Assembly: GCF_964340395.1 (NCBI RefSeq)
Contig: NC_135549.1
Span: 15,872,342-15,936,341 of the forward strand
Length of the DNA: 64,000 bases
From: Glandiceps talaboti
Lineage: Eukaryota; Hemichordata; Enteropneusta; Spengelidae
Direction: 5' to 3'
This document shows positions 1 to 13,614 of the stretch, piece after piece (within the stretch, counting starts at the first letter, position 1; each line of letters begins with the position of its first letter). The notes below the pieces were generated by a model. The model was not told the DNA's origin. It searched no databases and saw only the letters and a program-made list of their open reading frames with translations. The translations under genes and the position numbers were made by a program.

Positions 1-220
1 ACAAGCTGAGTTTATTAACTAAATGACTCAAGGTGAAATGCTTACATAAAACCATAATCAAACTTTACTTGCGTAATGTCACATGTAATATCGATGCATT
101 CCTTTCATGACACTGAAATCATATTCTGGTTCACTTGACAACATAAGAACAATTTCCTTGACAGTTTGGTATATGTATAATAAACTACTATTAGTGCATC
201 GTCATGTATTATTCCTCTCT
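1..220. other. Unannotated
   Basis: No gene or repeat is recognised. Confidence 0.4.
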
Positions 221-246
221 GTCTCTGTCCGTCCGTCCGTCCGTCC

Positions 247-280
<34 letters not shown>

Positions 281-400
281 ATGTATGTCTGTCTGTCTGT
301 CTCTCACACTTGATCGCCTACTCACTCGTCCCCGCTCGCTAACTCACCTACTCAAATTAGCTCAACCAACCAACCAACCAACCAACCAACCAACTAACTA
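221..400. repeat. (GTCC)n/(GTCT)n and (CCAA)n microsatellites
   Basis: GTCC units at 228-247 pass into GTCT units to about 303. A CCAA array lies at about 363-393. Confidence 0.95.
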
Positions 401-1770
401 ACCACTCACTAGCTCACTCACTCCGGTATTCACCATCTCCTGAATGGATAAACAATTTATCGACCAGACATGATTAAGTATTTAGGGTAATTGCATACAC
501 TGATGAAGATTAACATGGGTACTTTTTTGATGCACGAGATCACCTCATCATGCTGAACGGGACTTTACAAAGAAAGTGATGATCACTTTATAAAACAATC
601 ACTAAACCGGTCAACATGTTGAACAGTGATTTACTTGCACGTTAATAAGAAACACATGTTACAAATTAGGCAAATCTGAATCTATAATATACTATAATTT
701 TGATATTTCCCTTCATATTTATTATGAGAGAAAGAGTAATCTGCAAAAGATCTGAAAAGAACATGTACTGATTTCTCCGAAACCGACAACGCCCAGTGAT
801 GAAAAATCGTACCGGGGCAGGGGAGGTACAAAATGACTGTGCCGTAGATGAATGCCTTCGGCTTATAGGCATTAATGTCATTGAAATATCTCCATGAATC
901 GTGAAAAGTGGCATTTCAATCGCTGCCAGCCATTTATCATTTATGTAAAGTTTTAAAGCAATATGTTATCTCTTGAACCTAGACAAATAGATTCCACCGT
1001 TTGCCCTTATCTCTCAGTCTCCGAATAACGCATTCAAATTGAAGATGTGCGCACGGCGATCTTTACAAATATTATGACCTTTCGATGGCAGTTCCTTAAT
1101 TTTAGTCGTGATAACACTTCTATCCAAACTGAACAAGTATACATTAGATAAATATCATCATCATTATCGCCATCGACGAAATGATATGCATTTTTTTCAA
1201 AATGTCTACTACCCGTGAATAGTCAAATATGATTTTTATACCTCTATCTTGGGTTCATCTATCGAAATAATATTCGTATCGGCAAGATGTTTCTTTTTAT
1301 TTTATCTGTGCGTCTTTGTGTTTTATCAATCAATTTTCTGGCTGAGGAGCCTTGATTGACAAATATTAAACGACTCTTAGTCTGAGGGTTTTATCAATGA
1401 TAATGTCTGCGACAAAACAGATAACGATTGGCGCATACCATCGCCTGCAAGGCGAGTCCCGATGTCTAAGTATGCCGAAATAATAGTCAGCGGAGCTGTT
1501 AAGATGCCAAACACACCCAAAGTAGTACAAGTCGTTCTATGAATTGCTGGGTTGTTGGTTTTTTTAAATTAAAGACATTTTCATTTGAGAAGTATTGGGG
1601 ACCTTTTTTCAGAGGTTCCTAACACTTTGTTATTCCACTTTCTCTCCATGGACCATTGAATATGTCTATGCTATTTATGCATTAGACTTGGTAAGTCTTG
1701 GTCAATACATATATCAATTGATTGATCGTTTGGTTCGATGTTAATTTCACATACTTTTTTTTCACGTTAA
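401..1770. other. Unannotated intergenic DNA
   Basis: Only short open frames without family resemblance. Nothing supported. Confidence 0.4.
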
Positions 1771-1780
1771 ACAGATTATG

Positions 1781-2395
1781 GTGGGTGGGTGGGTGGGTGG
1801 GTGGGTGGGTAGAGAGATGGATGAATAGATGGATGGATGGATGGAATCGATATGGATGGATCGTGACTTTTTGACAGATGTATAGCTGGATTGGTGGATA
1901 CATCGCGGATGGAACATGGCTGGGTCACTTGGAAAATTAACGTCAGGTGAATGGGTATATGGATTGATTTTTGGATTGTACTGTTAATTGATGGGTGGGT
2001 AGCAGGGTTAATGTATAAGTGGTAAGGCAAATTGATCACAGAGGTTGGGTTGATTAATTGGTGGGTGGTAGGGTTGATTTATGGGTGGAAGGGGTGATTT
2101 ATGGGTGGAAGGGGGGATTTATGGGTGGAAGGGTTGATTTATGGGTGGAAGGGGATTTATGGGTGGAAGGGTTGATTTATGGGTGGAAGAGGTGATTTAT
2201 GGGTGGAATGGTTGATTTAGGGGTGAAAGGGGTGATTTATGGGTGGAAGGGATGATTTATGGGAGAAAGTGTGATTTATGGGTGATTTATGGGTGGTAGA
2301 GTAAATTGATGGATGATAAGGTTGATTTATGGGTGGAAGGATGAATTTATAGATGATATGGTTAATTTATGGGTGGAAGGGTGGTGGGTAACATA
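1781..2395. repeat. (GGTG)n and (GGAT)n tracts, then a 20-bp minisatellite
   Basis: GGTG units at 1781-1810 and GGAT units at about 1829-1843 lead into degenerate units of about 18-20 bp, TTGATTTATGGGTGGAAGGG, between about 2060 and 2395. Confidence 0.85.
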
Positions 2396-2579
2396 GATGA
2401 GTGGGTCGATAGGTGGTATAGGGTTAATAGCTGGTTGGTGATAGAAGTAATTTGGTTGATGGTACGGTTGATTGATATAATGATGGTTGGTTCGGTGTGA
2501 CGAGATAAATGGAGGCTTGGTGGGTGGACTGATATATGAATTAATTGAGAAACCAGTCAATTCATTAATCGATAAATGA

Positions 2580-2634
2580 ACGATGAATTACTAATGAATG
2601 GCTGAGCGAATGAGTGGCTGAGTGAATGAATGAA

Positions 2635-2711
<77 letters not shown>

Positions 2712-2912
2712 ATGGATTGATGGATTGGAGAATAAATGAACCAACAAACGAATGAACGCGGGAACGCGTCTGAAAAATAAATGAATGAACGAACGAACGA
2801 ATGAATGAATGAATGAATGAATAAATGAATAAATGAACGAACGAATGAATGAATGAATTGTAAATGTATGGTTGACAGGATAGAATGGGTTGATACAAAA
2901 TACCAAATGGTT

Positions 2913-2966
<54 letters not shown>
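2580..2966. repeat. (GAAT)n, (TA)n, (GAAC/GAAT)n and (CA)n arrays
   Basis: GAAT-type units at 2608-2640, TA at 2638-2704, GAAC/GAAT at 2776-2858, and CA at 2915-2966. Confidence 0.95.
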
Positions 2967-2970
<4 letters not shown>

Positions 2971-5900
2971 CATCAGATTAAAAATACAGAAAAGCAGTAA
3001 TTTTCTCTAAGTTAGCAAATTTGATTTTCATTTACTTTCTCTCTCGACCCATTCAAGGCGAACGGATGATGTTGAGGGATATTTATTATTTCATCCTTCG
3101 ATTCCATCCTGTTTTTCATACATACACTCCGGGAAACTTTCATATTCTCTGCATGTTTTATTTGAAAGCAATAATGATTAGGTTACCTTACTATCACATA
3201 AAACCTGTCTATCTGGTATCCTTATCGTGCTTACGGTGAATACGAAATCAATCATAACCCATCCCCATCGTTGATACAACCTGGATTATCTAAGATAAAG
3301 CTCTTCCATGGCAGATTATTGATGGTGATCTTAATACGTGCCGTCCTATCAAATCAACGCTACCTCTTTCTTTCTTTCTTTTTGAAAATTTACTTTTTTT
3401 TCCTTCACACGTCAACAAAAGTTTGAGTCGCCTGACAAGTTGGGGGGGGGGGGGAAGTGCTCAGCCTGGTGTTAGTGATGACGATGACTGGTGATGATTA
3501 CAATGAACATTACACAACGAATTGGTTTGACCAGCCCTGAAGACACACGTCGTAATCAAAGGCTTGTCCTTTCACTAATTACAAAACTTCAAGTCATCTC
3601 GAGCGATAACCACGAGTGCGTATAAAGAATTACGGGACCTATCGGCTGATTTTGCGGCCCCGGGCGAAGAAGAGCGCAGAGATTAGTTGTTTAGATTAAG
3701 GAATCTTTTGGAATCAGGTATTCGAAACGCAGCTTTAAGTTTTACAGTATCCATCCAAATTCTAAATTAAACTGCCTGTGCTCAGAGCTACGATTTTCCG
3801 GTCAAAAGACATGAATTCTGCGGAGGCAGAGAGAGAGAAAACCTGAACAACTCTTTTGGCACCAGCTAGTGTTCTGTGAGTGTCTGTCTGTGTACAGGAG
3901 AGACAGATGGCAATCGTGTAGGCAACTGTGAGAACGCGATTGCGATACATAATTCGTTCTTTCGGCGAATATGAATCCCGAAGTCACGGGGCAAGTTTTG
4001 GATATGGCTGGACTGCAAGACTTGGATATATACATATATTTATATTTATATTCAGCTAACGTTAACGAGTTTACTTGCGCAATATGGTTTTGGGTGTGAT
4101 TCAATACATTGCAATTAATCCCATTTACGCAAAATGTTAGATTTGTCCGATATTTTAGTAAATTTAGTGAAATGATATCGCGAAGGATTAACATAAAAAA
4201 AACTTCGTTAATTCTTTGTATATCAATCTCTTAGATCATTTTTTTTGTTACGGGTAGCGATAATCAAGTCCGCCGGCATACACAGTTTTTGTCTTCAATC
4301 GTGAAAAGCTGTAGAATCGTTATTGACGAGAATCGTATAACTGCTAGAGTCGCTAACAATACGATAGGACAATTTTGAAAACGATACTTTGTCGGCGACA
4401 CAAGGTATTTTGCAACTTTAGAAAGAAAAAAATCATGACATTATTGAATGAGTTTTCATCGACCCAAGGGAAATCATCGTGAAAACTTCAATGGGGAAAA
4501 TATTTTGCAGTGAAATGAAAGGAAACAATGGAAGCAAAAAAAATAAAGAAGACAAAATTTCAATCAAAGACAATCCACAACACTGCCCCGAGGTACTGAG
4601 CTGCGTAGCTGCTACAGAAAATAACGTATAAATATTTGATAGCTAGAAGTATGCATTAGATAGATTAAAACGTAAGATGGAAAGCTAGCTCTATGATGAA
4701 ATGAATTTCAAATGAAATCAATGATATTCATGGAAATTTAAGGCCTTGTATATTTCACGACGTTTTCAACTGGGAACCATGCTGCCCTGTAAACACGACT
4801 GAGAAGACGAAGAGAGTGATTACTCAACGTTCTTCTGTCAATCCTTTGGGAGCTAAAAATCCGAATTGTGGTCTCTTATCTATACTGACCCGGCGTGCTC
4901 TCGAGAAATCTCGAATACGGATGCTCATTATCACCGGGTTACGCGAAACTTACACACCGGTCTCTCTCTCTCTCTCTCTTATGGCGCGTTGGCTTACATC
5001 CTCTGCGGGAAAAAACACTAGAAAAGCGTCTGCAACTAGCATTACTTGAAATTTACACAACTTTACACTTTAGGTCGATATAGTCTATCGATTTTACAGA
5101 CTGAGATGTGTCGGTATAGTTTTCACAGCTGATGGCAAAAAGTGCTTTATTTCGAGATAGGAATTGAGAGAGTTGACACAGATCTGTTACTCCATCTGTC
5201 TGTTTCGATAATTAAGTCTTCCTTTATCAGAGAACCAAAACGGGACTAAATGGATGATTTGTTAGGGGCAATGAAGCAATCAGTTCAAAGTATAAAAAAA
5301 TGATTTGTTTATCTGACCGATGTAGGGGCAAAATGGCCATCTATACTGATTTAAGATAAAACTAGAGAAAGAGATAAAATTATTAAAATTAAACTATCAG
5401 CACTGACATAAATAAAAGATTGCCATGCATGTTGAAATGAACAAAGGAATCTAGATACATTGCGATAAGATAGCGCTTGAAATCCCGGCCGTAACGTGTC
5501 GAAAAATCAACCGAGTGCGTACCGAACCGCTATGTATTATTTCGTTGATCACGACCGTCACACTTTCGACTTTGACTATACATAAATATCAATTTCTTCT
5601 AATCATCCATTACTTCAGCTATCACCATAGAAACAACATCCCTGTTCTGTAGAAGTGATGATGTTGCGGATTTAAGAGTGACTTCTCCGCACTAAGCATC
5701 TATCACACAATATATCTAGCATTCCTCGATACGATCACTTATATAGTATAGTGGTGAACAGAATATATTTTATGCACTCAACATTTCATATTTTGTGATG
5801 TAATATCTTATTAAACCAATTCCAAAGTAAATTAAAATATATGATGCGGTAATGATCATATGCACTGGCTACAAAACGCCGTTTAGGTTGTTGTTTTATC

Positions 5901-6944
5901 CAAATGACTAAAATATCTTTAGTGAAGTTAATCAATCTCATGTCTTCCTTCATACACGTGTATTGCTAAAGATCAAATTTCACAAAATGTTCATTCAGAG
6001 CGGACTAATTCGAATTCCCCTAACCCCTGCCCTAGACGTAAATGTTGGCAATCCCAAGAGATTCATGAGTAAAATTGGTCTTGAACAAATATTTCAGAAA
6101 ACAAGTGCTCGCGGAATCACCTGGTGTCTCGGGAATCGTGAACTTCTTGGTCTCACTGGCTTCATAGCAAATCTAGACTCGGTATTAAGAAGTTTTGTTT
6201 TGTAGTGCTCTGTTTGAGTTCATGAAATGTCAATCTGTGATGTCAACGCCAAACTTATTCCATTTATCAATGTACTGGTATACACACGTTTTAGTGACAT
6301 CAGCCAGATCTGAATATTTTTTTCTTCACTGTTATTATTTCATCTGATGAAGAATTCCATAATCATGTTCGTCTACTACTAACTAAACATGTTTAATTAG
6401 CTCTTGTGTAACTGTGACCATGACGTCAGCGGCATAGCAGTTAATACTAGGCAAACCAAATAAATATCGAGTCATGACTTGATTTTCAGGTACACCCAGA
6501 CATTGCTGTTCATTTGGCGATCATAGATGCATATGCAATGAAACTGCCAATGATTTATGGTTATCACTGCAATACATATATCAACAGAACTGCAAATGAT
6601 ACTAGATAAAGTTTACGTAAAACAGTATTTATTGACTAGATAAAAAGAGTGTCTTCAGTTGGCCCATGTACATTACGCGTTATTCCACACAAACAGACTA
6701 TTAAATGCTCTTTGCTATACCACTCAGTGTATTTCACACATTTCCTTCAAGAACTATAATGATTTGACACAAAAAGTGTACTATTTGTCAATATACCCCG
6801 ACTATTGACGACTGCTCACCGACTCTTTGGAACTAGTGTTTGGAGTTGAATGTAGAAAATAGAAAACAAATAAAACTATTTGCAATTGTTGAAAAATGCT
6901 AAACATATGATACGTAAAAAGACACTCTGAGAGCTGTTGTACAG

Positions 6945-6946
<2 letters not shown>
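2967..6946. other. Unannotated intergenic DNA
   Basis: About 4 kb without a recognised exon. It holds a poly-G run at about 3442-3454 and a short (CT)n at 4961-4978. Open frames are short and lack family resemblance. Confidence 0.4.

Positions 6947-6995
<49 letters not shown>
6947..6995. repeat. (TA)n array next to a hammerhead motif
   Basis: About 24 AT units. On the minus strand it follows the hammerhead at 7037-7080 by about 40 nt. Confidence 0.97.
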
Positions 6996-6999
<4 letters not shown>

Positions 7000-7036
7000 A
7001 AAATGAAAGAAGACGAGTCTGATATTACATAGTGGA

Positions 7037-7080
7037 ATTACACTACGGACCGTTTCACCCGAAGGATCGTCAGGTGTAAT
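7037..7080 (-). ncRNA. Hammerhead ribozyme-like motif, type I with short stem III
   Basis: Read on the minus strand, stem I ATTACAC (7080-7074) pairs with GTGTAAT (7043-7037) over seven perfect base pairs. Between them are the catalytic core CTGACGA (7073-7067), stem II CC/GG capped by UUCG with a U-U pair at its base, GAAA (7056-7053), a three-pair stem III ACG/CGU with loop GUC, and the cleavage triplet GUA (7046-7044). All invariant core positions CUGANGA...GAAA...NUH are present. Short stem III type I hammerheads are known from Penelope-like elements and retrozymes in animals. A (TA)n array follows about 40 nt downstream on the same strand. Confidence 0.75.
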
Positions 7081-7746
<666 letters not shown>

Positions 7747-7799
7747 GAAACATGTACATACACAGTGCACATATGTGAACAAACAAACAGACAATCAGA

Positions 7800-9570
7800 C
7801 ACGTAATTTTGACAAAATGCTAGCTGTACTATCAGTACTGTAGTATTGAAGGGAAAAGAAATGATTGAAGTTTAAAATACTGCATGATTTCAAAAGGGAT
7901 GTTGACAACTCACACAGGAGAACGTGTTCAAATAAACATCATAAAAGCAAAGGCAGGCTTCAATAATACGTGCGATGTGAAAAAGTGGAACTTCATTTAC
8001 AGTCAGAAGTGAAAGCATCCATTGACGATGATCTGAGATAGCGAAATTCAATGTCTAACGATACACGCATATTGAGACCTGTAAATCTCCTTTGAGAAGG
8101 ATTAGGGCTAACCTGCAAGCGCGACGTCGAAGAGAGACATAAACTCCCCCATCTCACCGGGGATCACATCTTTGATTAAATCATTAATAATAAATCGAGA
8201 TATTATACCTAATACAGTCATAAAACGATGGCATGTTTAGCCTTTCACTGAAAATTAATATCAGTGCTACAAATCCAACTTAATACCACGGAAAAATGTT
8301 TAGTGTCGCCTCAAATGCATTCTCAGTGATTACTTAGTCCCTGAACGCGCTTGCCCTGTAACTGTGTTCGGACTCAGATAACATTGAATTATGTTTTCAT
8401 CCCACTCCTATTTTATAAAAGGTATACGCATTGCCGTCTGGACTACCAAACAAAATCAATCTAACGAGAGAAAGTTTTAAAACCATTTTGTGATATTTCA
8501 TTATGTACAACGCATTTTGTACTCTTTTCTTTGCAGCTATACGATTTTTTTTAGTCACTATATGTGTGATGGGACGCTGGAAAAGTTATTGTGACACTCA
8601 CTGCACTAGAAAAGGTGATTACATGCGTAAATAACTATATTGCCTGTGTTATATGTAGTACAGTGTGCAAAGGCTATCCATACTTTGAAAACGTACTATA
8701 AAATACTATTCGACATCAGGACAGTATCTTGACCGGTGGAAGCAATGGGTAAAAAGGATTTTTTTATCAGATTTATTCAAAATTTGCTTGGAATATGTGG
8801 AAAATCACTTAATATATGATGAAATGTCTCAAAATTATTGACCATGGAGTTATGGCGAGGCATATATCTGACAACTCGCAATGCTTTTAGGATATACTCA
8901 AAAATAAACGTCATCAAAAACGGCTATCACGTACAGAGAAAATAAAGATGATATCCCTTCCATATTTTTTTATTTACTTTACACTGTACTGTACATCTAC
9001 TTGCAATATGATGACACTATATCGAATTTGTCGACACTGATGACAGCGATCAATGCGCACCATGTGTACTCGGGGCAATGGGCCGCAGCTGGTTATTACA
9101 CGGTATAATACTGCTGGCCGAGTCACGAACGCGCACGCCCCTTCTTCATCCCTAAAGTAACTGGTTACGTAATATGTATGAGACGATCTCATTAGGGGAT
9201 AAATCACCAATCTCTATTTTCAACACGGAAAAATGGAAACCCATTATTGTAAAATACTCGACTTTGTGCCTAGGTTTGATTCATGGAACAAAAACCTTTA
9301 ATCTCCTCAACAAAAAAGAACGATATTTGATATTAGATGGATGAATAATGGAGCAATGATATACTGACAGCTGTTACACATGAACTCTTTACTTCATCTA
9401 CTACTGCAGTACTTGTAATCAGCCACGACCTTCGCTTTCATCAACTAACTGCTCCAGGTATGTCTATAAGTACTAGAAAGGGGAACTGTCATTTAGTGGT
9501 TACCGTAGTAGTTTAATGGCAAGTTAGGTAGTACTCAACAGCAACAATCAAATTCAATACTTTGCCATGC
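7800..9570. other. Unannotated intergenic DNA
   Basis: No exon, RNA or array recognised. Confidence 0.4.
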
Positions 9571-9605
9571 GTACACACACGTGTGTGTATATATATGTGT
9601 GTGAT

Positions 9606-9865
<260 letters not shown>

Positions 9866-9893
9866 AGTTTTGGTAGTACTGGAACTCTTTCTT

Positions 9894-9938
9894 GGGTGTA
9901 ACTCGGAGTTTCACGCATATTGCGATCATCAGACACTC
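9894..9938 (-). ncRNA. Hammerhead ribozyme-like motif in left palindrome arm
   Basis: On the minus strand, GAGTGT (9938-9933) precedes the core CTGATGA (9932-9926). Stem II is CGC/GCG with loop AAUAU and a U-U base pair at the bottom. GAAA (9912-9909) follows, then stem III ACU/AGU with loop CCG, and cleavage triplet GUU. Stem I pairs GUGU with ACAC directly beside the core (four pairs), and one further G-C pair lies beyond an A-C mismatch. All core nucleotides are intact. Confidence 0.7.
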
Positions 9939-9950
9939 TCAGAGTCATCA

Positions 9951-9996
9951 GAGTGCCTGATGATCGCAATATGCGTGAAACTCCGAGTTACACCCA
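9951..9996 (+). ncRNA. Hammerhead ribozyme-like motif in right palindrome arm
   Basis: This is the mirror copy on the plus strand: GAGTGC (9951-9956), CTGATGA (9957-9963), stem II to 9976, GAAA (9977-9980), stem III, cleavage triplet GUU, and ACACCC (9990-9995). The core is the same as in the left arm, but base 9956 is C instead of T. This replaces the stem I pair next to the core (U-A) by a C-A mismatch, so this copy is probably weaker. Confidence 0.6.
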
Positions 9997-10019
9997 AGAA
10001 AGAGTTCCAGTACTACCAA

Positions 10020-10119
<100 letters not shown>

Positions 10120-10230
10120 TCTTCAATAATGATAACATTGGTGATTCAGAATTATTCTTGCTCCGAACAAACACAGTTTATAGTAATTTTAATTTTATTC
10201 AAAAACGTCATTCGTTTTGCAGAGGTTGCG

Positions 10231-10321
10231 AGCCTGTAATCCATGCGGATGGAGATCGAGATCGCGATCGAGATGGGAAAAACCAAAATTTTAAAATCCC
10301 CATCCATATGGATTCCAGGCT
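10231..10321. mobile_element. Short inverted-repeat element (MITE-like)
   Basis: The 22-bp termini 10231-10252 (AGCCTGTAATCCATGCGGATGG) and 10300-10321 are reverse complements with few mismatches. The interior holds the near-palindrome ATCGAGATCGCGATCGAGAT. Total size is 91 bp, with no coding capacity. Confidence 0.65.
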
Positions 10322-10690
10322 AACACATTGCTTGAAACAGAAAGCTCCATTGTAGGATTCTCTCTCTCATCAACAAGTCAAGGATAAACATGAATTTCAA
10401 AGAAATTCGGCGTCCATATTTACATGACGAAACTAGAGACGCATTTTGACTTTATGACAACCCCCCCCCCTCCTTCATCCCGTATTATTATTCATAGCAT
10501 ACCATTCACTACCTAAACGGCTACTGTATATACATTTTAATAGAAGCATATATATCCAGCATGTAAAACTTCAACTGAAACCTAAACATTTGATTTGTAG
10601 ACAAACGCACCGATACTCTCTATAATGGTTAGGCCTAAAAAAATAGTTTGGTTCCGGTTACCCGACCCCAAATTGTTGTCCAAGAAACAA

Positions 10691-10885
10691 AATAAAATCG
10701 CGAACATTGCGAAGTCTCGCAAGAAATAATGGATGCGGAAACTGACATCAGTTTAAAAAGACAATATAAAACTGTTTTTCCAATCTGTAATGGTTGTACA
10801 TCTGATGAGAAGAAACCAATAACATAGAAACCATATGGAAAACAACGGAAAACATTACTACCTGAACTAGACACTAGCATATGAA
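10691..10885 (+). mobile_element. Dispersed repeat family A, copy 1
   Basis: About 185 bp are clearly homologous to the reverse complement of 20485-20665. Shared stretches include GGAAACTGACATCA, GGTTGTACATCTGAT (GGCTGTACATCTGAT in copy 2) and CCTGAACTAGAC. A shared 3' block, CTACCTACCCCACCTA, lies at 11140-11155 beyond the inserted (TA)n material. No coding potential is seen. A SINE or MITE is possible. Confidence 0.75.
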
Positions 10886-10888
10886 AAT

Positions 10889-11134
<246 letters not shown>

Positions 11135-11159
11135 AAATCTACCTACCCCACCTATTCTA

Positions 11160-13519
11160 AAGTTGAGTGCAATCGGAACCACATATTTTATTTTTTGTTA
11201 GACCTTACTGTTGATGAATATAATGTTTGTAATGTTATCATTATCTGAGATAGAAATTAAAGGGATAATGAGTATACTCCAAACATGTATTCCTGCATCG
11301 TAATTTGCTTGTCTCAGGAGAATGTGATGCCAATATTTAAAACAAATGTCTCCTTCAATCCAAAAATGACTGTTTATACGAAATCAAACTACTAAGGAAA
11401 GTTTGCGATAATATAATCCCGATTGAGAAAAGTTAAAAATGAGGAAATGCCATTGTTTTCCTTCAAATTACAAAATTAAAGATCGTGCCATGATACCGTA
11501 CATGTTACAATATGTATATTCATTTGTTTGGTTATGTAATACTAGGCAACTTCAGTTCCTTGCATATATTATGACTGCTCGTGCCAAACCACCCCAATGT
11601 TTCAACAAGATGACTATCCATCAGGTACATGCAGCTCCTAATCTTTCGAATTTCACACAGGAGTTAGTCCCTATTGCTATGAGACATCGATCACATATAT
11701 TGACAATCTCTTACTAATAAAATAATGATAGTTTTTATCTTGTAACTGAATTTGACATAATGCTATTATTTGGTAATATATCGTAATTAATTTCATTACT
11801 GTATACGAACTTTCTTTCCAACGTACATGATGCCTTTTTTTTCAATTCGACGAATTAAAATTGCCGCAGCAGCTACCGTATTTTATTCACTAAAATAGAA
11901 ATAATCACATATACATATATAACATGATATTATTATTTTTTATTTTGTATATAATTTTACTTGATATGCTCTGAAATAAAAAGAATTACACATGTCACGC
12001 ATTTCATGACAAGTTCGTGAATATTCATGACGTGATATACCAGTAAATAAACCATTGCTTGGGATAAGTCAAAAACCGTTGATAAACAAGTTTATAATCT
12101 CGGGGTATTGCAAATTCAAAGGTTAGCATTTTATGGATAGCGTGGAAAGTCTACAAGTAAAAGTGTTTGATAGCCTAAGTGTGCAGTGTCACATGGTTAA
12201 ACGCTGATTAGTTAAAACGAAACAATATTCATAATCCTAGTTGTCTTTTGATGAAGATTAGAAAGAGTGGAGTGGTGTTACCATGGTTACGTGGATGAAT
12301 GTCTGGATCTTCACAGCATAGTTGTTCTAGTGAGTCAGTTTTGCCAATCTGTGATTAGTCAACATCATATACTTGTGAACAATCGTTGCAATATGGATTC
12401 ATTTAGTATTTACTCATCATTGTTCAGCCAAATTGAACATTGTCTTTTTTCTTTTCTTTTTTAAAAAACCCAGACATTTCATTGACTATTTGTTGAATAA
12501 CCAAGAAACACTTATAGAGACAGAATTGTTGTCGTTAGATCATACACAAAACATGAGTATGCATACATTTTAAGGATGGGTGATAATTATGTATCACAGT
12601 GGAAGACTGAGTGAAACGCTTTTACAAATCGGAACCTCGACAAATGATATGCGCATATTATAAAACTGGCAATCGAAGACTGGAGTACTTTAATTTTCGC
12701 TGAATTATGCTCACCGTCGTCTGTGCAAATTTTAAAAAATTACTACGCTTATTTGTTGCCGCTAGTTTGATTTTACGATGTAAAACAGTTTGGTGAAAAA
12801 CAAAAAAAAACAGCGCTTCATTTTAGAAAGGGGACGCGAGTGGTTCTTTATTTACTACTCCAACCTTAGAGTTCCAGCTTTAGTTTATATACACTCTATC
12901 ACATGAATTTGATACAAACGAAAAACAGGGGGAAATGTTCTTTTTATGGTAGAAAGCTGGGAACTTTTAATTCTACAAGGTGTTGTGTAGCAATAGTATA
13001 GCTGTAAAGAATATTGTGGCAACACCCAAAAACCAATTTAAAGAACCACGCGTGCTTCGATCTCTTACAGCGCGAACACAATACGTTGTAAATATAGCTA
13101 AGTTCTAAATCCAAGTGGTATTTTGTGTGGAACCTTCTTTAACCGCCTTATGCGATCTGATTTGACTAATGCTTACGACTGTGTGTGATTCACATCGATC
13201 CGTATATCTTTTATTCGTCATACATCACGGCAAAGCTAGTCAGGTGTGTGCGATGTACAGTCGTCAAAACATGTAAATGTCGGTGTTGATGCGTATATAA
13301 TATGATTCTATTCAACTCTCGCCATCTCATGGGAGAATAAATCGAACTAACGAAGAAGCAACATTATATGGTAGCGGCGTATTTTTCACTTTACTAACAT
13401 TGGAAATGGAAACTTTTCGTTTATCAATTACTAGGTTTATCATAGTCACATTTATGCAAATTAAAGTCTCGAGTAAGTTGGCTATTTTTTCCTTTATCAT
13501 ATTAATTAAATAATAATTC

Positions 13520-13520
<1 letters not shown>
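11160..13520. other. Unannotated intergenic DNA
   Basis: AT-rich. No exon or repeat recognised. Confidence 0.4.

Positions 13521-13522
<2 letters not shown>

Positions 13523-13611
<89 letters not shown>
13523..13611. repeat. (TA)n array
   Basis: About 44 uninterrupted AT units. No hammerhead core is seen within about 200 bp on either strand. Confidence 0.97.

Positions 13612-13614
<3 letters not shown>

Noticed and set aside
10802-10816. CTGATGAGAAGAAAC as a further hammerhead core
   Set aside because: There is no room for stem II between CTGATGA and GAAAC, and the family A copy at 20420-20665 does not preserve it.
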